A stretch of 19,711 bases of DNA from DATKEU01 sp035544495 (GCA_035544495.1 DATKEU010000034.1:1-19711); one strand, 5' to 3'; numbered from the stretch's first letter, positions 7,649 to 17,336 are shown. Made by a program: numbers and translations. Notes: a model not told the origin generated them from the letters alone.

Positions 7649-7830
7649 GTGCTCTCCAATCAGTGATTTTTTCTTGGGCTTGCCGCGGCAAAGCGTGGGC
7701 GCCTTTGCGCCAGCCTGCGACGGCGCTGTCGACCGTAACGGTGACCTGGTACCCGTTGAAAACGACCAACCCTATGAGTCGTGTCAGCGCCAAATCAACC
7801 GACCTGGAAGAGACGGAACACCCGATGTCG

Positions 7831-7879
7831 GCTCCCGCCGCCGCCGAGTCCTTCGGACGGTGATGGCGGCGACGGGAGC
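7831..7879 (-). terminator. Long stem-loop just after amt2
   Basis: A 15-bp stem (7831-7845 with 7865-7879; one G-U wobble in the minus-strand RNA) lies 16 bp past the amt2 stop. The loop itself holds a GTCC-TTC-GGAC mini-hairpin. No U-run follows, so it is either a GC-type terminator or a 3' stabilising/processing hairpin separating amt2 from the glnB group. The rest of the 247-bp gap shows no clear promoter; no convincing -24/-12 site was found before glnB. Confidence 0.6.
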
Positions 7880-7895
7880 AATCAAGCCGAGCTCT

Positions 7896-9428
7896 CTAGT
7901 ATGCCTTCGAGAGCGTCGCCGCCGGCGCCGGCGCCGCTGATGGAGCGTCGGAAGAACCGGCGCTCATTCCGGTGCCCCAGAGCTCCGGGTATGCGCCGCC
8001 GCCGTGCTCGTGGAGGTCCAGCCCGGCGAGCTCGCCCTCCTTCGAGACGCGGAGGCCGACCGTGAACTTGGTGATGTACATGAGCGCCATGGACGCCACG
8101 AACACCGCGACGCCGATGGAGGCGCTGCCGATCGCTTGGCCGATCAGCTGGTTTGCGCCACCGCCATAGAAGAGTCCGGTGACCAAGGCCCCAGCCGACG
8201 TGTCCGCGCCGGTCGGGGTTGGCGCGCCGTACTGCCCAGTGGCGAAGAGACCAAGGGACAGCGTTCCCCAGATGCCGCAAGCGCCGTGAACCGCGACAGC
8301 GCCAACCGGATCGTCGATGCGCAAGTACTCCATCAGATCAACCCAGAGAGCGCAGACGGGGCCGGCGATTGCGCCGATCATGATGGCGCCGAACGGCGAG
8401 ACCCAGTAACACGGGCAGGTGATGGCGACCAGGCCAGCCAGGAAGCCATTGATGGTCATGCCGCAATCCCACACCTTGTTCCGCGGATACATCCAGAACA
8501 TGGCCGACAGACCGCCCGCGCAGGCGGCCAGCGTGGTGTTGGTGGCGATACGGCCGATGCCCGCGGCGTCCATCGCGGACAGTGTGCTGCCCGGGTTGAA
8601 GCCGTACCAGCCGAACCACAGGATGACGCCGCCGACGGCCGCAATGGTCATGTCGTGACCCGGCATGGCGCCGCCGCCGTCGCGCTTGAACTTGCGACCG
8701 AGGCGAGGCCCGAGGACGATCGCGCCGGCCAGGGAGACCATGCCACCGATGGTGTGAACCACGGTCGACCCGGCGAAGTCGTGGAACGCCGCCGGATGGA
8801 TGGTGTTCAGCCAGCCGTCCGGGCCCCAGGCCCAGTGGCCGAAGATCGGATAGATGAAGCCGCTGACCCCGAAGCTGTAGACGAGATCGCCCACGAATCC
8901 GGTGCGGCCGATCATCGCGCCCGAGGTGATGGTCGAGCAGGTGTCGGCGAAGGCGTACTGGAACAGGAAGAACGCCAGGATGGACACGCCGGTCGAACCG
9001 TAGGTCTCGGGCGCGCCATGCAGGAAGAAGAACTCATGGCCGATGAAGCCGTTGCCCGAGCCGAACATGAAGGCGAAGCCCCACGCCCAGAAGAGGAGGC
9101 CGCACAGGCAGGTGTCAACGATGCCCTCAAGGAGCACGTTCACCGTCTCCCGCGTCCGGGCAAACCCGGCTTCGAGAAACATGAACCCCGCCTGCATGAA
9201 GAACACCAGGAACGCCGTCACGCAGACCCACATCGTGTTGATGGGGTTCACGTACGCCGGTGGAGCCGCCGCCGGCGTATCAGCGAGCGCCTTGTGGCCG
9301 AAGTAGGCCGGTACTCCGGCGATGATGAGAAAGAGGAGCGCGAGCCCCAACGCTTTCCCGCCCAGCAGCGCGTAGAACACGCGCCGCCGTTCAGGCGCTT
9401 TCATGCCGTCAATGAAACGTCTGATCAC
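7896..9428 (-). CDS. amt: Ammonium transporter, Amt family (paralog 2)
   Basis: 510 residues from a GTG at 9428, chosen because a perfect AGGAGG lies six bases upstream; the longer open frame adds 30 residues without any ribosome site. A basic N-terminus (1-20) and a hydrophobic segment (21-48, ending KALAD) act as signal or extra helix, then a Pro/Ala linker, then the Amt core from about 62. The binding residues are present: Asp217 and His225 in DFAGSTVVH and His381 in AVAVHGACGIWG. The tail GLDLHEHGGGAYPE (469-482) is the PII-contacting type. The FFMQAGFMFLEAGF segment places it with paralog 1 rather than paralog 3. It lies upstream of glnB and the arrestin-like pair. Confidence 0.93.
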   Translation of the reverse strand: MIRRFIDGMKAPERRRVFYALLGGKALGLALLFLIIAGVPAYFGHKALADTPAAAPPAYVNPINTMWVCVTAFLVFFMQAGFMFLEAGFARTRETVNVLLEGIVDTCLCGLLFWAWGFAFMFGSGNGFIGHEFFFLHGAPETYGSTGVSILAFFLFQYAFADTCSTITSGAMIGRTGFVGDLVYSFGVSGFIYPIFGHWAWGPDGWLNTIHPAAFHDFAGSTVVHTIGGMVSLAGAIVLGPRLGRKFKRDGGGAMPGHDMTIAAVGGVILWFGWYGFNPGSTLSAMDAAGIGRIATNTTLAACAGGLSAMFWMYPRNKVWDCGMTINGFLAGLVAITCPCYWVSPFGAIMIGAIAGPVCALWVDLMEYLRIDDPVGAVAVHGACGIWGTLSLGLFATGQYGAPTPTGADTSAGALVTGLFYGGGANQLIGQAIGSASIGVAVFVASMALMYITKFTVGLRVSKEGELAGLDLHEHGGGAYPELWGTGMSAGSSDAPSAAPAPAATLSKAY

Positions 9429-9434
9429 GATGTG

Positions 9435-9440
9435 CCTCCT
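9435..9440 (-). promoter_or_regulatory. Ribosome binding site fixing the amt2 GTG start
   Basis: Perfect AGGAGG on the minus strand, six bases before the GTG at 9428. It decides that amt2 starts at GTG rather than at codons further upstream in the same open frame. Confidence 0.8.
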
Positions 9441-9540
9441 GAGTGGTTTTGCCGTCGCGGCATCGAACTTTTCCGTCTCCGGAGCCACCGACCTTCGGCG
9501 CCCCTGAAGCAGCATCATCGCGATTCGAGGTTACCTACGT

Positions 9541-9588
9541 GTTTCCGAGCGGTATATTCCTCGTAAAACTACTTGAATCACCGGAAAC
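9541..9588. promoter_or_regulatory. Control region between amt2 and the divergent regulator
   Basis: The 201-bp gap between the divergent starts contains an AT-richer centre. Arms GTTTCCG (9541-9547) and CGGAAAC (9582-9588) form a 7-bp dyad around it. Inside lies a weak minus-strand promoter-like pair, TTCAAG and TATACC, with 15-base spacing. A shared operator/promoter for amt2 and the regulator is possible. No convincing sigma-54 site was found here. Confidence 0.25.
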
Positions 9589-9629
9589 TCTGTTTATGAC
9601 CCGGACAGGGCCGTGATAATCCCAAGGCA

Positions 9630-11135
9630 TTGCCCGCGGAGAATCGAAAGAAAGCCCAGTCGCCCACCGGGCTCCCCGCGTTGGCCCGCCGGTTGTTGCC
9701 AGCCAAAGAATTGATGTTTCCCCGCCCCGGCCAGCCGATCGTGGCGCGGGTGATCGCGCCGTTTCTCGATCGACTCTGGTCGGGTCCCGGCTGGGCCGCG
9801 GCGCCGGCGACCGCGACCGCGCTTGGCCCCGAAGTGTGGCGGCGGCAGCGTCCGGAAACCTGTCGCAAACTGGCGACGCTGGCGGTCAAGACCCTGGCCA
9901 AGTCGATCCACGCGATCCCCGCGGCGCTGATCGCCCAGCCATTGCCGGCTCCGACAACACTCTTGGCGGGCGCATTGGTCGAACGGCGAACGCACGATCT
10001 GCTGGCGCGCCACCTGTCCACCGTGCGCGAGGAGTCCGACCGCCGGGCGTGGACCATCGCGCGCTATCTCGAAGTCACGGGCTTCGGCGCCCGGGCGCTG
10101 CTCGACGTCCTGTCGGCGATCGAGTCGGCTCCTCCGGAGAGCCACCAGGCTGGCGCGGCGCCGATGGTGTCGCTGGCCCAGGCGATCAGTCGCATCCGGC
10201 GCATGCGCCGGCGCCACCGATCCGACCAGCTTCGCCTGGTGCCGTCCAGCGCGGCCGGTGCACACGATGACGCCACCCTGATCGAGCGCGCCGTTGCCGC
10301 CGTCTTGCCGCGCCTGCCGCTCTCGGAAGCAGCGGCGCGCGCGCGCCTGCTCGACGACGGGCTGGATATCGATGATCAAACGCTGGCGGATCTGCTCGCC
10401 GCCGCCGTCTCCCTGCGCGGCCAGCCGCCGTTCCGGATCCTCGAGCTCGGCGGAGCCGTGGTGGCCGTTCGCGGCGGCGACATGGCGGTCGCGGCCAGCG
10501 CGTACGCGATCGCGGCGCGCGCGGTCTACAACTGGGGCCTGACCACCATCACCGAGATCACGCGCCAGGTCTCGACCGCCACGAAGGCGCCCGTCACCGC
10601 GGATCTGGTCGCAAAAGTGCTGGCGGCGACGCGCGGTTACCAGTCAGTAAGTGATCCAGGCGAGACTGCGGGCGAACGTTGGTTCTGGTTTCAGGGCCGG
10701 CCCAATCGGGCTCTCGACGGTGCCACCAAGATATTCTCCGTCGCGGACACGGTGCCGCTGGCGCGCCTGCGGCGGGCGCTGTTCAAGGGGCATCTCGAAC
10801 GCGCGCTCCCGCCGCTGGCAGCCGTGGCCGCGCTGTGCCTCAGCCTGCCGGGGACCGAGGTGCGCGACGGCGCAGTGAGCGTCGCGCGCCGCTTCGATCA
10901 GTCGATCTTGCTGTCGGAGAGCGAGAGGGCGCTCGCCGATGTCCTGGGCGATCGGGGCCCCACTGCGGTGCGAGACTTGCGCGCCCTGCCGGCGCTCGCC
11001 GGACTGCCCGCCGGGACGCTGGACCGTCTGATTCGAACGTCGCCTTTGCTCGAAAGCTTGCCCGGCGGGCGCTGCTGTCTCGTCGGCGCTCCGCTCGACG
11101 GCGCCGATGAGGGCAGCGGTGGCGCGCCACTCTGA
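9630..11135 (+). CDS. Predicted DNA-binding regulator with alpha-CTD-like and winged-helix domains
   Basis: 501 residues from a TTG at 9630; the start is uncertain and an ATG at 9714 (residue 29) is an alternative. Residues about 103-166 (PLPAPTTLLAGALVERR to VTGFGARALLDVLSAIE) resemble the helix-hairpin DNA-binding domain of the RNA polymerase alpha C-terminus, including the FGxxxLxDLL pattern. The C-terminal part has repeated winged-helix-like blocks: about 295-355 (NWGLTTITEITRQVS up to WFWFQ), 360-415 (NRALDGATKIFSVADTVPLARLRRAL) and 427-487 (LSESERALADVLGDRGP to SPLLESLPGGRCCLVGA). This architecture suggests a transcription factor. The family is recognised by pattern only and has no common name. 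The 3' end overlaps the convergent sigma gene by about 240 bp. Confidence 0.65.
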   Translation: MPAENRKKAQSPTGLPALARRLLPAKELMFPRPGQPIVARVIAPFLDRLWSGPGWAAAPATATALGPEVWRRQRPETCRKLATLAVKTLAKSIHAIPAALIAQPLPAPTTLLAGALVERRTHDLLARHLSTVREESDRRAWTIARYLEVTGFGARALLDVLSAIESAPPESHQAGAAPMVSLAQAISRIRRMRRRHRSDQLRLVPSSAAGAHDDATLIERAVAAVLPRLPLSEAAARARLLDDGLDIDDQTLADLLAAAVSLRGQPPFRILELGGAVVAVRGGDMAVAASAYAIAARAVYNWGLTTITEITRQVSTATKAPVTADLVAKVLAATRGYQSVSDPGETAGERWFWFQGRPNRALDGATKIFSVADTVPLARLRRALFKGHLERALPPLAAVAALCLSLPGTEVRDGAVSVARRFDQSILLSESERALADVLGDRGPTAVRDLRALPALAGLPAGTLDRLIRTSPLLESLPGGRCCLVGAPLDGADEGSGGAPL

Positions 11136-11959
11136 GGGGCTTCGCCGAGCGCGAGAAACGCGCGGAGTTTCTCTATTACCGCGGCTTCGATCTGGCGAAC
11201 GCGCTCCGCGGTCAGACCCAGCTCGGCCGCTTTCTCGGCCAGCGTTTGCGGTCGCTCGGCCAGCACGCGGGCCTTGAACACGGCGCGCTCGCGCGGGGAC
11301 AACCCGCGTTCGAACGCGGGCAACGCGCGGCGCAGGCGTCGGTGCTCCTGCCGGATCTCGTACAGGACGTCGGGCGCGGCCAGCCACGGCGACAGGCTCT
11401 CCGGGCCCGCCTCTGCTGACGATTCCATGGCGCCCGGCCGCTCGCCGTCGGCGGCATCGTCGCCTGTCAGCGCCAGCAGCGTCAGAGCGGGATCGTCCAG
11501 CTCCGGAACCGGGTCACCGGCATCACCGTCCGCGTCGTCGATCTGCGCCTCCAGTGAGCGGAGGGACTGCCGCAATCTCTTGATCAGCCTGCCACGCGAG
11601 TCGGTGGGCTCGCCCGCGATGGGCGGCGCCGTGTTGGCGACGACGAACCGCAGGATGTATGTGCGGATCCACGACGCCGCGTATCCACCCAGCGTCTGCT
11701 GCCCCTCCGGGCGATAGCGCCGGATGGCTCGGATGAGAGCCAGGTTTCCTTCCTGGATCAGCTCCAGCAAGTTGGGATAAAGGTGGCGATACTCGCGCGC
11801 GATGGCGAAGACGGTGCGCAGATGCGCGATCGTCAGACGTCGGGCCGCCGCGCGATCGCCGGCGCGCACCTTGGCGGCCAACCGATCCTCCCGTTGACGC
11901 GACAGCGGTGGGTCGCGCCGGACGCGCCGGGCGTATGCTGTGAGGCTGGAGACGGCCAC
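10898..11959 (-). CDS. RNA polymerase sigma-70 family factor, RpoH-like
   Basis: 353 residues from a GTG at 11959, chosen because the protein then begins at the conserved SSLTAYARRVRRDPPLS. The open frame reaches a TTG at 12106, and a TTG at 11980 is another option. Region 2 (about 36-110) includes LLELIQEGNLALIRAIRRYRP for core binding and GGYAASWIRTYILRFV for -10 recognition. RLIKRLRQSLRSL (125-137) sits where RpoH has its characteristic box. Region 4 (about 219-269) has the helix-turn-helix LAEKAAELGLTAERVRQIE. Residues 274-353 are a Ser/Pro/Arg-rich tail with no family counterpart, encoded opposite the regulator gene. Its downstream promoters and stress signal are not visible here. Confidence 0.8.
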   Translation of the reverse strand: MAVSSLTAYARRVRRDPPLSRQREDRLAAKVRAGDRAAARRLTIAHLRTVFAIAREYRHLYPNLLELIQEGNLALIRAIRRYRPEGQQTLGGYAASWIRTYILRFVVANTAPPIAGEPTDSRGRLIKRLRQSLRSLEAQIDDADGDAGDPVPELDDPALTLLALTGDDAADGERPGAMESSAEAGPESLSPWLAAPDVLYEIRQEHRRLRRALPAFERGLSPRERAVFKARVLAERPQTLAEKAAELGLTAERVRQIEAAVIEKLRAFLALGEAPQSGAPPLPSSAPSSGAPTRQQRPPGKLSSKGDVRIRRSSVPAGSPASAGRARKSRTAVGPRSPRTSASALSLSDSKID

Positions 11960-12064
11960 GAGCGCTCGAACTGAAGGCAAGTTGAATACCGCCGGAGCCG
12001 GGACCGGCGCGCGCGGCGGCGCTTTTCCAAAGCAAGCGCGGTCTTTCGGGCATTTCAGCGGAGC

Positions 12065-12078
12065 CGGTGACGTCACCG
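12065..12078. promoter_or_regulatory. 14-bp perfect palindrome upstream of the sigma gene
   Basis: CGGTGACGTCACCG, with a TGACGTCA core, lies 106 bp upstream of the sigma-factor GTG in the 207-bp gap after the response-regulator gene. It is a good operator candidate for control of the sigma gene. No family could be assigned. Confidence 0.4.
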
Positions 12079-12143
12079 AAACGACGCCGAAATGTGGCGG
12101 AAACAAGCGGCCGGGCCTTCTTTCTCAAGCCAGCGAATCCGTC

Positions 12144-12159
12144 TTGGCGAATTTGCCAA
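12144..12159 (-). terminator. Dyad just after the response-regulator stop
   Basis: TTGGC (12144-12148) and GCCAA (12155-12159) flank six bases, forming a 16-bp near-palindrome 7 bp past the regulator stop. The stem is short and no U-run follows, so it may be a weak terminator or a binding site. Confidence 0.25.
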
Positions 12160-12166
12160 ACGCCGG

Positions 12167-13521
<1,355 letters not shown>

Positions 13522-13525
<4 letters not shown>

Positions 13526-15627
13526 GCCAAGCCCTGGGCGGCCGCCGCCGATGGCCAGATCACCAAGACGGTGGTGCCGGCGCCCTGGCTGCTGACCAAT
13601 GAGACCTCGCCGCCGTGGTTGCGCACGATGCTGGCAACCACCGTGAGACCGAGGCCGGTCCCCTCGCCTCTCTTCTTCGTGGTGAAAAATGGATCGAACA
13701 CCGCGTTCACGTGCTCCGGGGGAATTCCCCGTCCATTATCGCGTATCTCCAGGCGGAGGCGGTCGGCCTCGGGTGCGGCGGTCACTTCGACGCGGATGGC
13801 CCCGCCCGGCTGGCAAGCGTCGCAGGCGTTCAGGATCAGGTTGACCAGCACCTGTTCCAGCTGATCCGGCGCCGCCGCGAATGGCGCCACGCCGGGCGCG
13901 ATCGAGGAGGAGAGCGAGACGCCCTTGCTGGAGAGCTTCCAGTCCAGAAGGTCGTGCGCTTTCGCAAGAGCGGCGGCGGGCGGAACCGGCTCGAGGTGAA
14001 TCGCCTGGGCCCGAGAGAAGTCCAGGACCTGCCGGATCGTCGACGAGATCCGGTCGCTGTGCCGGATGATCGCCGCCAGGTCGTCGGCGCCCGGATGCTG
14101 GCCCAGGCTGTCCAGAAGGTTCTCGGCGCAGGCGCGGATGACGCTGATGGGGGTTCCAATCTCGTGCGCCAGACCGGCCGAGAGAACGCCGGCGGTGAGG
14201 ATCTTCTCGGTTCGGACCAGCTGCTGCTCGAGGCTGCGCACCTGCGAGCGATCCTCGATCAGCGCCAGCAAGCGAACGTCCTCGGAGCCGTGCCGGAGCA
14301 GCACGGCGCGCACGTCGAAGTCGCCCGCCTCCGGCGCCAGCAGGTCGACGCCGCGCGCCTCCACCTTCCCGCTGGGATCGACGCGCGCGCGCTCGAGCAG
14401 CGCCCGCAGGCGACCGGCGCCGGGCCGCGCGTCGGGCGCAAACGCCTCCTCCCACCGCTGGCCGATCTGGATCGGTCCCAGGCGATCGGTGAGAAACCGG
14501 TTGGCGATGACCACCGTGCCGTCCTCGGCGATGCCCAGGATGCCGAGGGGGGCGTTCTCGACCATCGCGTCGGTCTTCTCGCGCATCGTCGCCAGCTGGT
14601 GGGCGGTGTGCAGTCGTTCGTGCAACGCGCCTGCCTGACGTTGCTGGCGCAAGATGAACAGACCGACGGCCACCACGGCCAAGGCCGCCGCCAGGCTGGT
14701 GACGATCAGCTGGCGCAGCAGCGCGGTCTCGCGCTCCGCGATGCGCGCGACGGAGGTCGTGACCGCGACGGTCCAGCGACCGCCTATCGAGTCGGTGATC
14801 GCGGCGGCGACCAGGGCCGGGGACTCCGGCAGATCGGCCGCGCGCGCCGCCGCCGCGTCCAGCCAGCGCGCCTGGGGATCGGCGCGCAGCTTGCCGAGCT
14901 CGTCGTGGGCCGGACGACAATGGCTTGACTGCTGACAGTCGCGCCACGAGTAGAGATTCGGATCGATGGCGGCGAACCGCGAATCGCTGGGCTGATGAGG
15001 AAGAGCGGCGTTCAGGAACAATCCGGCGTCGCTGGCGATGACGATGACCTCGTCGCGTCCGGCCTGGGCGGCGAAGAGGTAGAAAAAGCGCGTCCCACCA
15101 AGGTCCAGCGGCCCACGGATGATCGTCCGGGGCGCGTGGCGCGCCAGCGACGCCAGCTGGCTGCCCTCGTCGAAGAGAAACTTGGCGACCTCGACCCGAT
15201 CCTCGGTGGGATCGACGGCGCCCACGGTCAGGAGATCAGCCGGCGAATAAAGGGCGATGGTCCGATAGTTCTCGACCACGGCGACCAGCGCGTCGAACGC
15301 CGACAGGATGACCTGGTTCTGCGTCTCGATGCGCGGCTGGGCGGTGCGCCGCGTGCGCGTCACCAGGTTCGAGAGGATGCGGATGTCGTGGTCGACGGCA
15401 TCCAGCCTCCCGCCCAGGTCGCGTGCCGCGCCGGCGGCCAGCGCGGCCTGCTGGGCGCTACGCTCGTTCAACAGCGCGCGGCGCTCTCTCTGCAAACGGA
15501 CCGCGGAGAATCCCAGGATTGCGGCGACGGCGACGATCAGCGTCGCGATGTGCCCTATTGAACGCAAGGCCGGCAGGATCCCATCGCTCGGGAATTCTGC
15601 CGGCCCGCCTGTGCGGCGGCAAGGCAC
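13522..15627 (-). CDS. Membrane sensor histidine kinase (NtrB-like output, periplasmic sensor)
   Basis: 701 residues from a GTG at 15627. One helix (about 27-43) is followed by a large extracytoplasmic region (44-304) and a second helix (305-326). The sensor has a Cys231-x5-Cys237 pair (CQQSSHC), possibly a disulfide or metal site. Next comes a PAS domain (about 352-465), then the phosphoacceptor domain with H-box LAHEIGTPISV (His488), then the ATPase domain with N-box NLILNACDA (Asn600), DNGRGI (Asp630) and GEGTGLGL. All kinase boxes are intact. The sensor differs from cytoplasmic NtrB, so it reads an external or periplasmic cue. It starts 55 bp after amt3 and is coupled to the regulator by ATGA. 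Amt-linked sensing is plausible, but the ligand is unknown. Confidence 0.93.
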
Positions 15628-15639
15628 GACCCTTGCCGC
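15616..15639 (-). promoter_or_regulatory. Hairpin enclosing the kinase ribosome site and start codon
   Basis: A 9-bp perfect stem (15616-15624 with 15631-15639) has a 6-base loop. In the minus-strand RNA the 5' arm contains AAGG, the only candidate Shine-Dalgarno, and the loop contains the GUG start codon. This could restrain kinase translation relative to amt3. If the true start lies elsewhere, it may be only an intergenic hairpin. Confidence 0.4.
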
Positions 15640-15682
15640 TCTACGCTACAGATCCGCCTGTGTCCGATCGCCTAGCTCAAGA

Positions 15683-17227
15683 TCACACCATCGGCTTGGC
15701 CAGCACCGGCACCGCGGAGGGTTGCGCCACCGACGGCGCCAGCACCTCGCCGTGCCCGCCGCCCTCCGCCGGGTGGTAACCGGACTCGCCGTGGTCGACG
15801 GCGTCCAGGCCCTGTTCCTCCTCGTCGGCCGACGGGCGCAGGCCCATCACGGCCTTGAGCGCGTAGGCGATCACCGTCGTGGCGACGACCGACAGCGCCA
15901 GCGTCACGGCGATCGCCTTGACCTGCTCGATCCACAGCGTCTTGCCCAGCAGCGCCCCGAGATTCGTGTTGAGGTTCCCGTTCACGTCGGGCGTGGCGAA
16001 GATGCCGGTGACGAGGGCGCCCATCGTGCCGCCCACGCCGTGCACGCCGAAGGTGTCCAGCGCGTCGTCGTACTTGAAGATCGCCTTCAGCTTGGTGCAG
16101 GCCAGGAACGGCACCAGGCCGGCGAGCACCCCGATGACGACGGCGCTCGACGGGGCGACGAAGCCGGCGCCGGGCGTGATGACGACGAGGCCGGCGACGG
16201 CGCCCGAGCAGAAGCCGAGGATGGTCGGCTTGCCGCGCGTGAGCCACTCCAAGAGCGGCCAGACGCTGGCGGCGACGGCGGTGGCCAGCGTCGTCGTGGT
16301 GAAGGCGTTGGCGGCGATTCCGTCGGAGGCGACGGCGCTGCCGGCGTTGAAGCCGTACCAGCCGACCCACAGCATGCCGGTCCCGACCATCGTCAGCACC
16401 ATGCTGTGCGGGAGGAACGCGCGCTTGCCGAAGCCGGTGCGCTTGCCGAGGATGAGGCAGAGGATCAGCGCCGACCAGCCCGACGACATGTGCACGACGG
16501 TGCCGCCGGCGAAGTCGATCGCCTTGATGGACGCCTTGGCGTTCCAGACGCCGTTCATCAGGCCGTCGACGCCCCACACCATGTGCGCGAGCGGAAAGTA
16601 GACGACGAACATCCAGACCGCGATGAAGACCATGATGGCCGAGTACTTCATGCGCTCGGCGATGGCGCCGACGATCAACGCCGGCGTGATGATGGCGAAC
16701 ATCAGCTGGTACATGGAGAACACGTTCTGGGAAACCCACGCCGCATAGTCGGCGTTGGGCAGCGACGTGACGCCTTTCAAGAACGCGAACTTCAGGCCGC
16801 CGAAGATCGCTGAGCCGGGCGCGAAGGTCAGGCTGTAGCCGACCGCCCACCACAGCACGGTGACCAGGCCCGCACAGCCCAGGCACTGCGCCATCACCGA
16901 CAGCACGTTCTTGCCGCGCACCAGGCCGCCGTAGAACAGCGCCAGGCCGGGCAAGGTCATGAACAGCACCAGCGCGGATGACGTCATCATCCAGGCGTTG
17001 TGCCCGGGTCCGGCCGACACCAGCGCCTTGGGCGTGCCGTTGGTGATGTACGCCTCCAGGTCGGCGACGCGCGTGGCGAGATCGGGGCCGGCCGGCGCCG
17101 CGGCGGCGGGCGCGGGCGGCGCGGCGGCGGGCGCCTGGGCCAGCGTCACGCCCGTCCCGAGGACGGTCATGGCCGTGACGAGCACGGCGATTCCAATTGC
17201 GAACGATCGACGTCGAGCAGTGGTCAT
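15683..17227 (-). CDS. amt: Ammonium transporter, AmtB-like (paralog 3)
   Basis: 514 residues from the ATG at 17227 (AAAGGA about nine bases upstream). The open frame continues far upstream, but only as a shadow of the glycosidase gene. A signal peptide (1-31, ending LAQA) and an Ala/Pro linker (32-48) precede the Amt core from about 75. The core opens with MLFMTLPGLALFYGGLVRGKN-type sequence (88-107), typical of canonical bacterial AmtB. The pore residues are Asp238 and His246 (DFAGGTVVH) and His396 (FGVHGVGG). The C-terminal tail EQGLDAVDHGESGYHP (471-486) is the conserved PII-responsive segment, followed by a non-conserved Ala/Pro/Val end. It leads the kinase/regulator genes with a 55-bp gap. 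A candidate sigma-54 promoter lies about 60 bp upstream. Confidence 0.94.
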   Translation of the reverse strand: MTTARRRSFAIGIAVLVTAMTVLGTGVTLAQAPAAAPPAPAAAAPAGPDLATRVADLEAYITNGTPKALVSAGPGHNAWMMTSSALVLFMTLPGLALFYGGLVRGKNVLSVMAQCLGCAGLVTVLWWAVGYSLTFAPGSAIFGGLKFAFLKGVTSLPNADYAAWVSQNVFSMYQLMFAIITPALIVGAIAERMKYSAIMVFIAVWMFVVYFPLAHMVWGVDGLMNGVWNAKASIKAIDFAGGTVVHMSSGWSALILCLILGKRTGFGKRAFLPHSMVLTMVGTGMLWVGWYGFNAGSAVASDGIAANAFTTTTLATAVAASVWPLLEWLTRGKPTILGFCSGAVAGLVVITPGAGFVAPSSAVVIGVLAGLVPFLACTKLKAIFKYDDALDTFGVHGVGGTMGALVTGIFATPDVNGNLNTNLGALLGKTLWIEQVKAIAVTLALSVVATTVIAYALKAVMGLRPSADEEEQGLDAVDHGESGYHPAEGGGHGEVLAPSVAQPSAVPVLAKPMV

Positions 17228-17283
17228 TCGTGGATTCCTTTCGTCGTTTGGAGGGCGGGGCGAGAAGAGGTCGCGCCTGCGCG

Positions 17284-17299
17284 TGCAAGCGCGCGCCCA
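17284..17299 (-). promoter_or_regulatory. Candidate sigma-54 (-24/-12) promoter for amt3
   Basis: On the minus strand CTGGGCGCGCGCTTGCAC shows TGG (GG at 17298-17297) and a perfect TTGCA (GC at 17286-17285) with the invariant 10-base spacing. Only the inner CACG of the -24 element is not kept. The predicted start near 17273 gives a leader of about 46 bases to the amt3 ATG. A sigma-54 activator gene lies two genes downstream. Confidence 0.55.
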
Positions 17300-17336
17300 G
17301 CCCAAAGCAACGGCGATGCCGGATCGAACGGCGCCG

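Noticed and set aside
7680..7691. TTGCCGCGGCAA palindrome with a nearby T-run, considered as a terminator
   Set aside because: The T-run lies on the wrong side for the plus strand, and A's rather than U's follow on the minus strand. The palindrome also lacks a loop.
7782..7797. GG-N10-GC match on the minus strand before glnB
   Set aside because: Neither the -24 nor the -12 element matches beyond the dinucleotides.
9609..9624. GG-N10-GC match on the minus strand before amt2
   Set aside because: Only the GG/GC dinucleotides fit, the leader would be about 170 bases, and the site lies at the start of the opposite gene.
11976..11989. GG-N10-GC match with TTGC on the minus strand before the sigma gene
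   Set aside because: The implied start (about 11964) leaves no room for a ribosome site before the GTG at 11959, and the -24 part is poor.
15672..17288. Long minus-strand frame rich in Arg/His covering amt3
   Set aside because: It is an out-of-frame shadow of amt3 with extreme Arg content; the Amt frame carries all family motifs.
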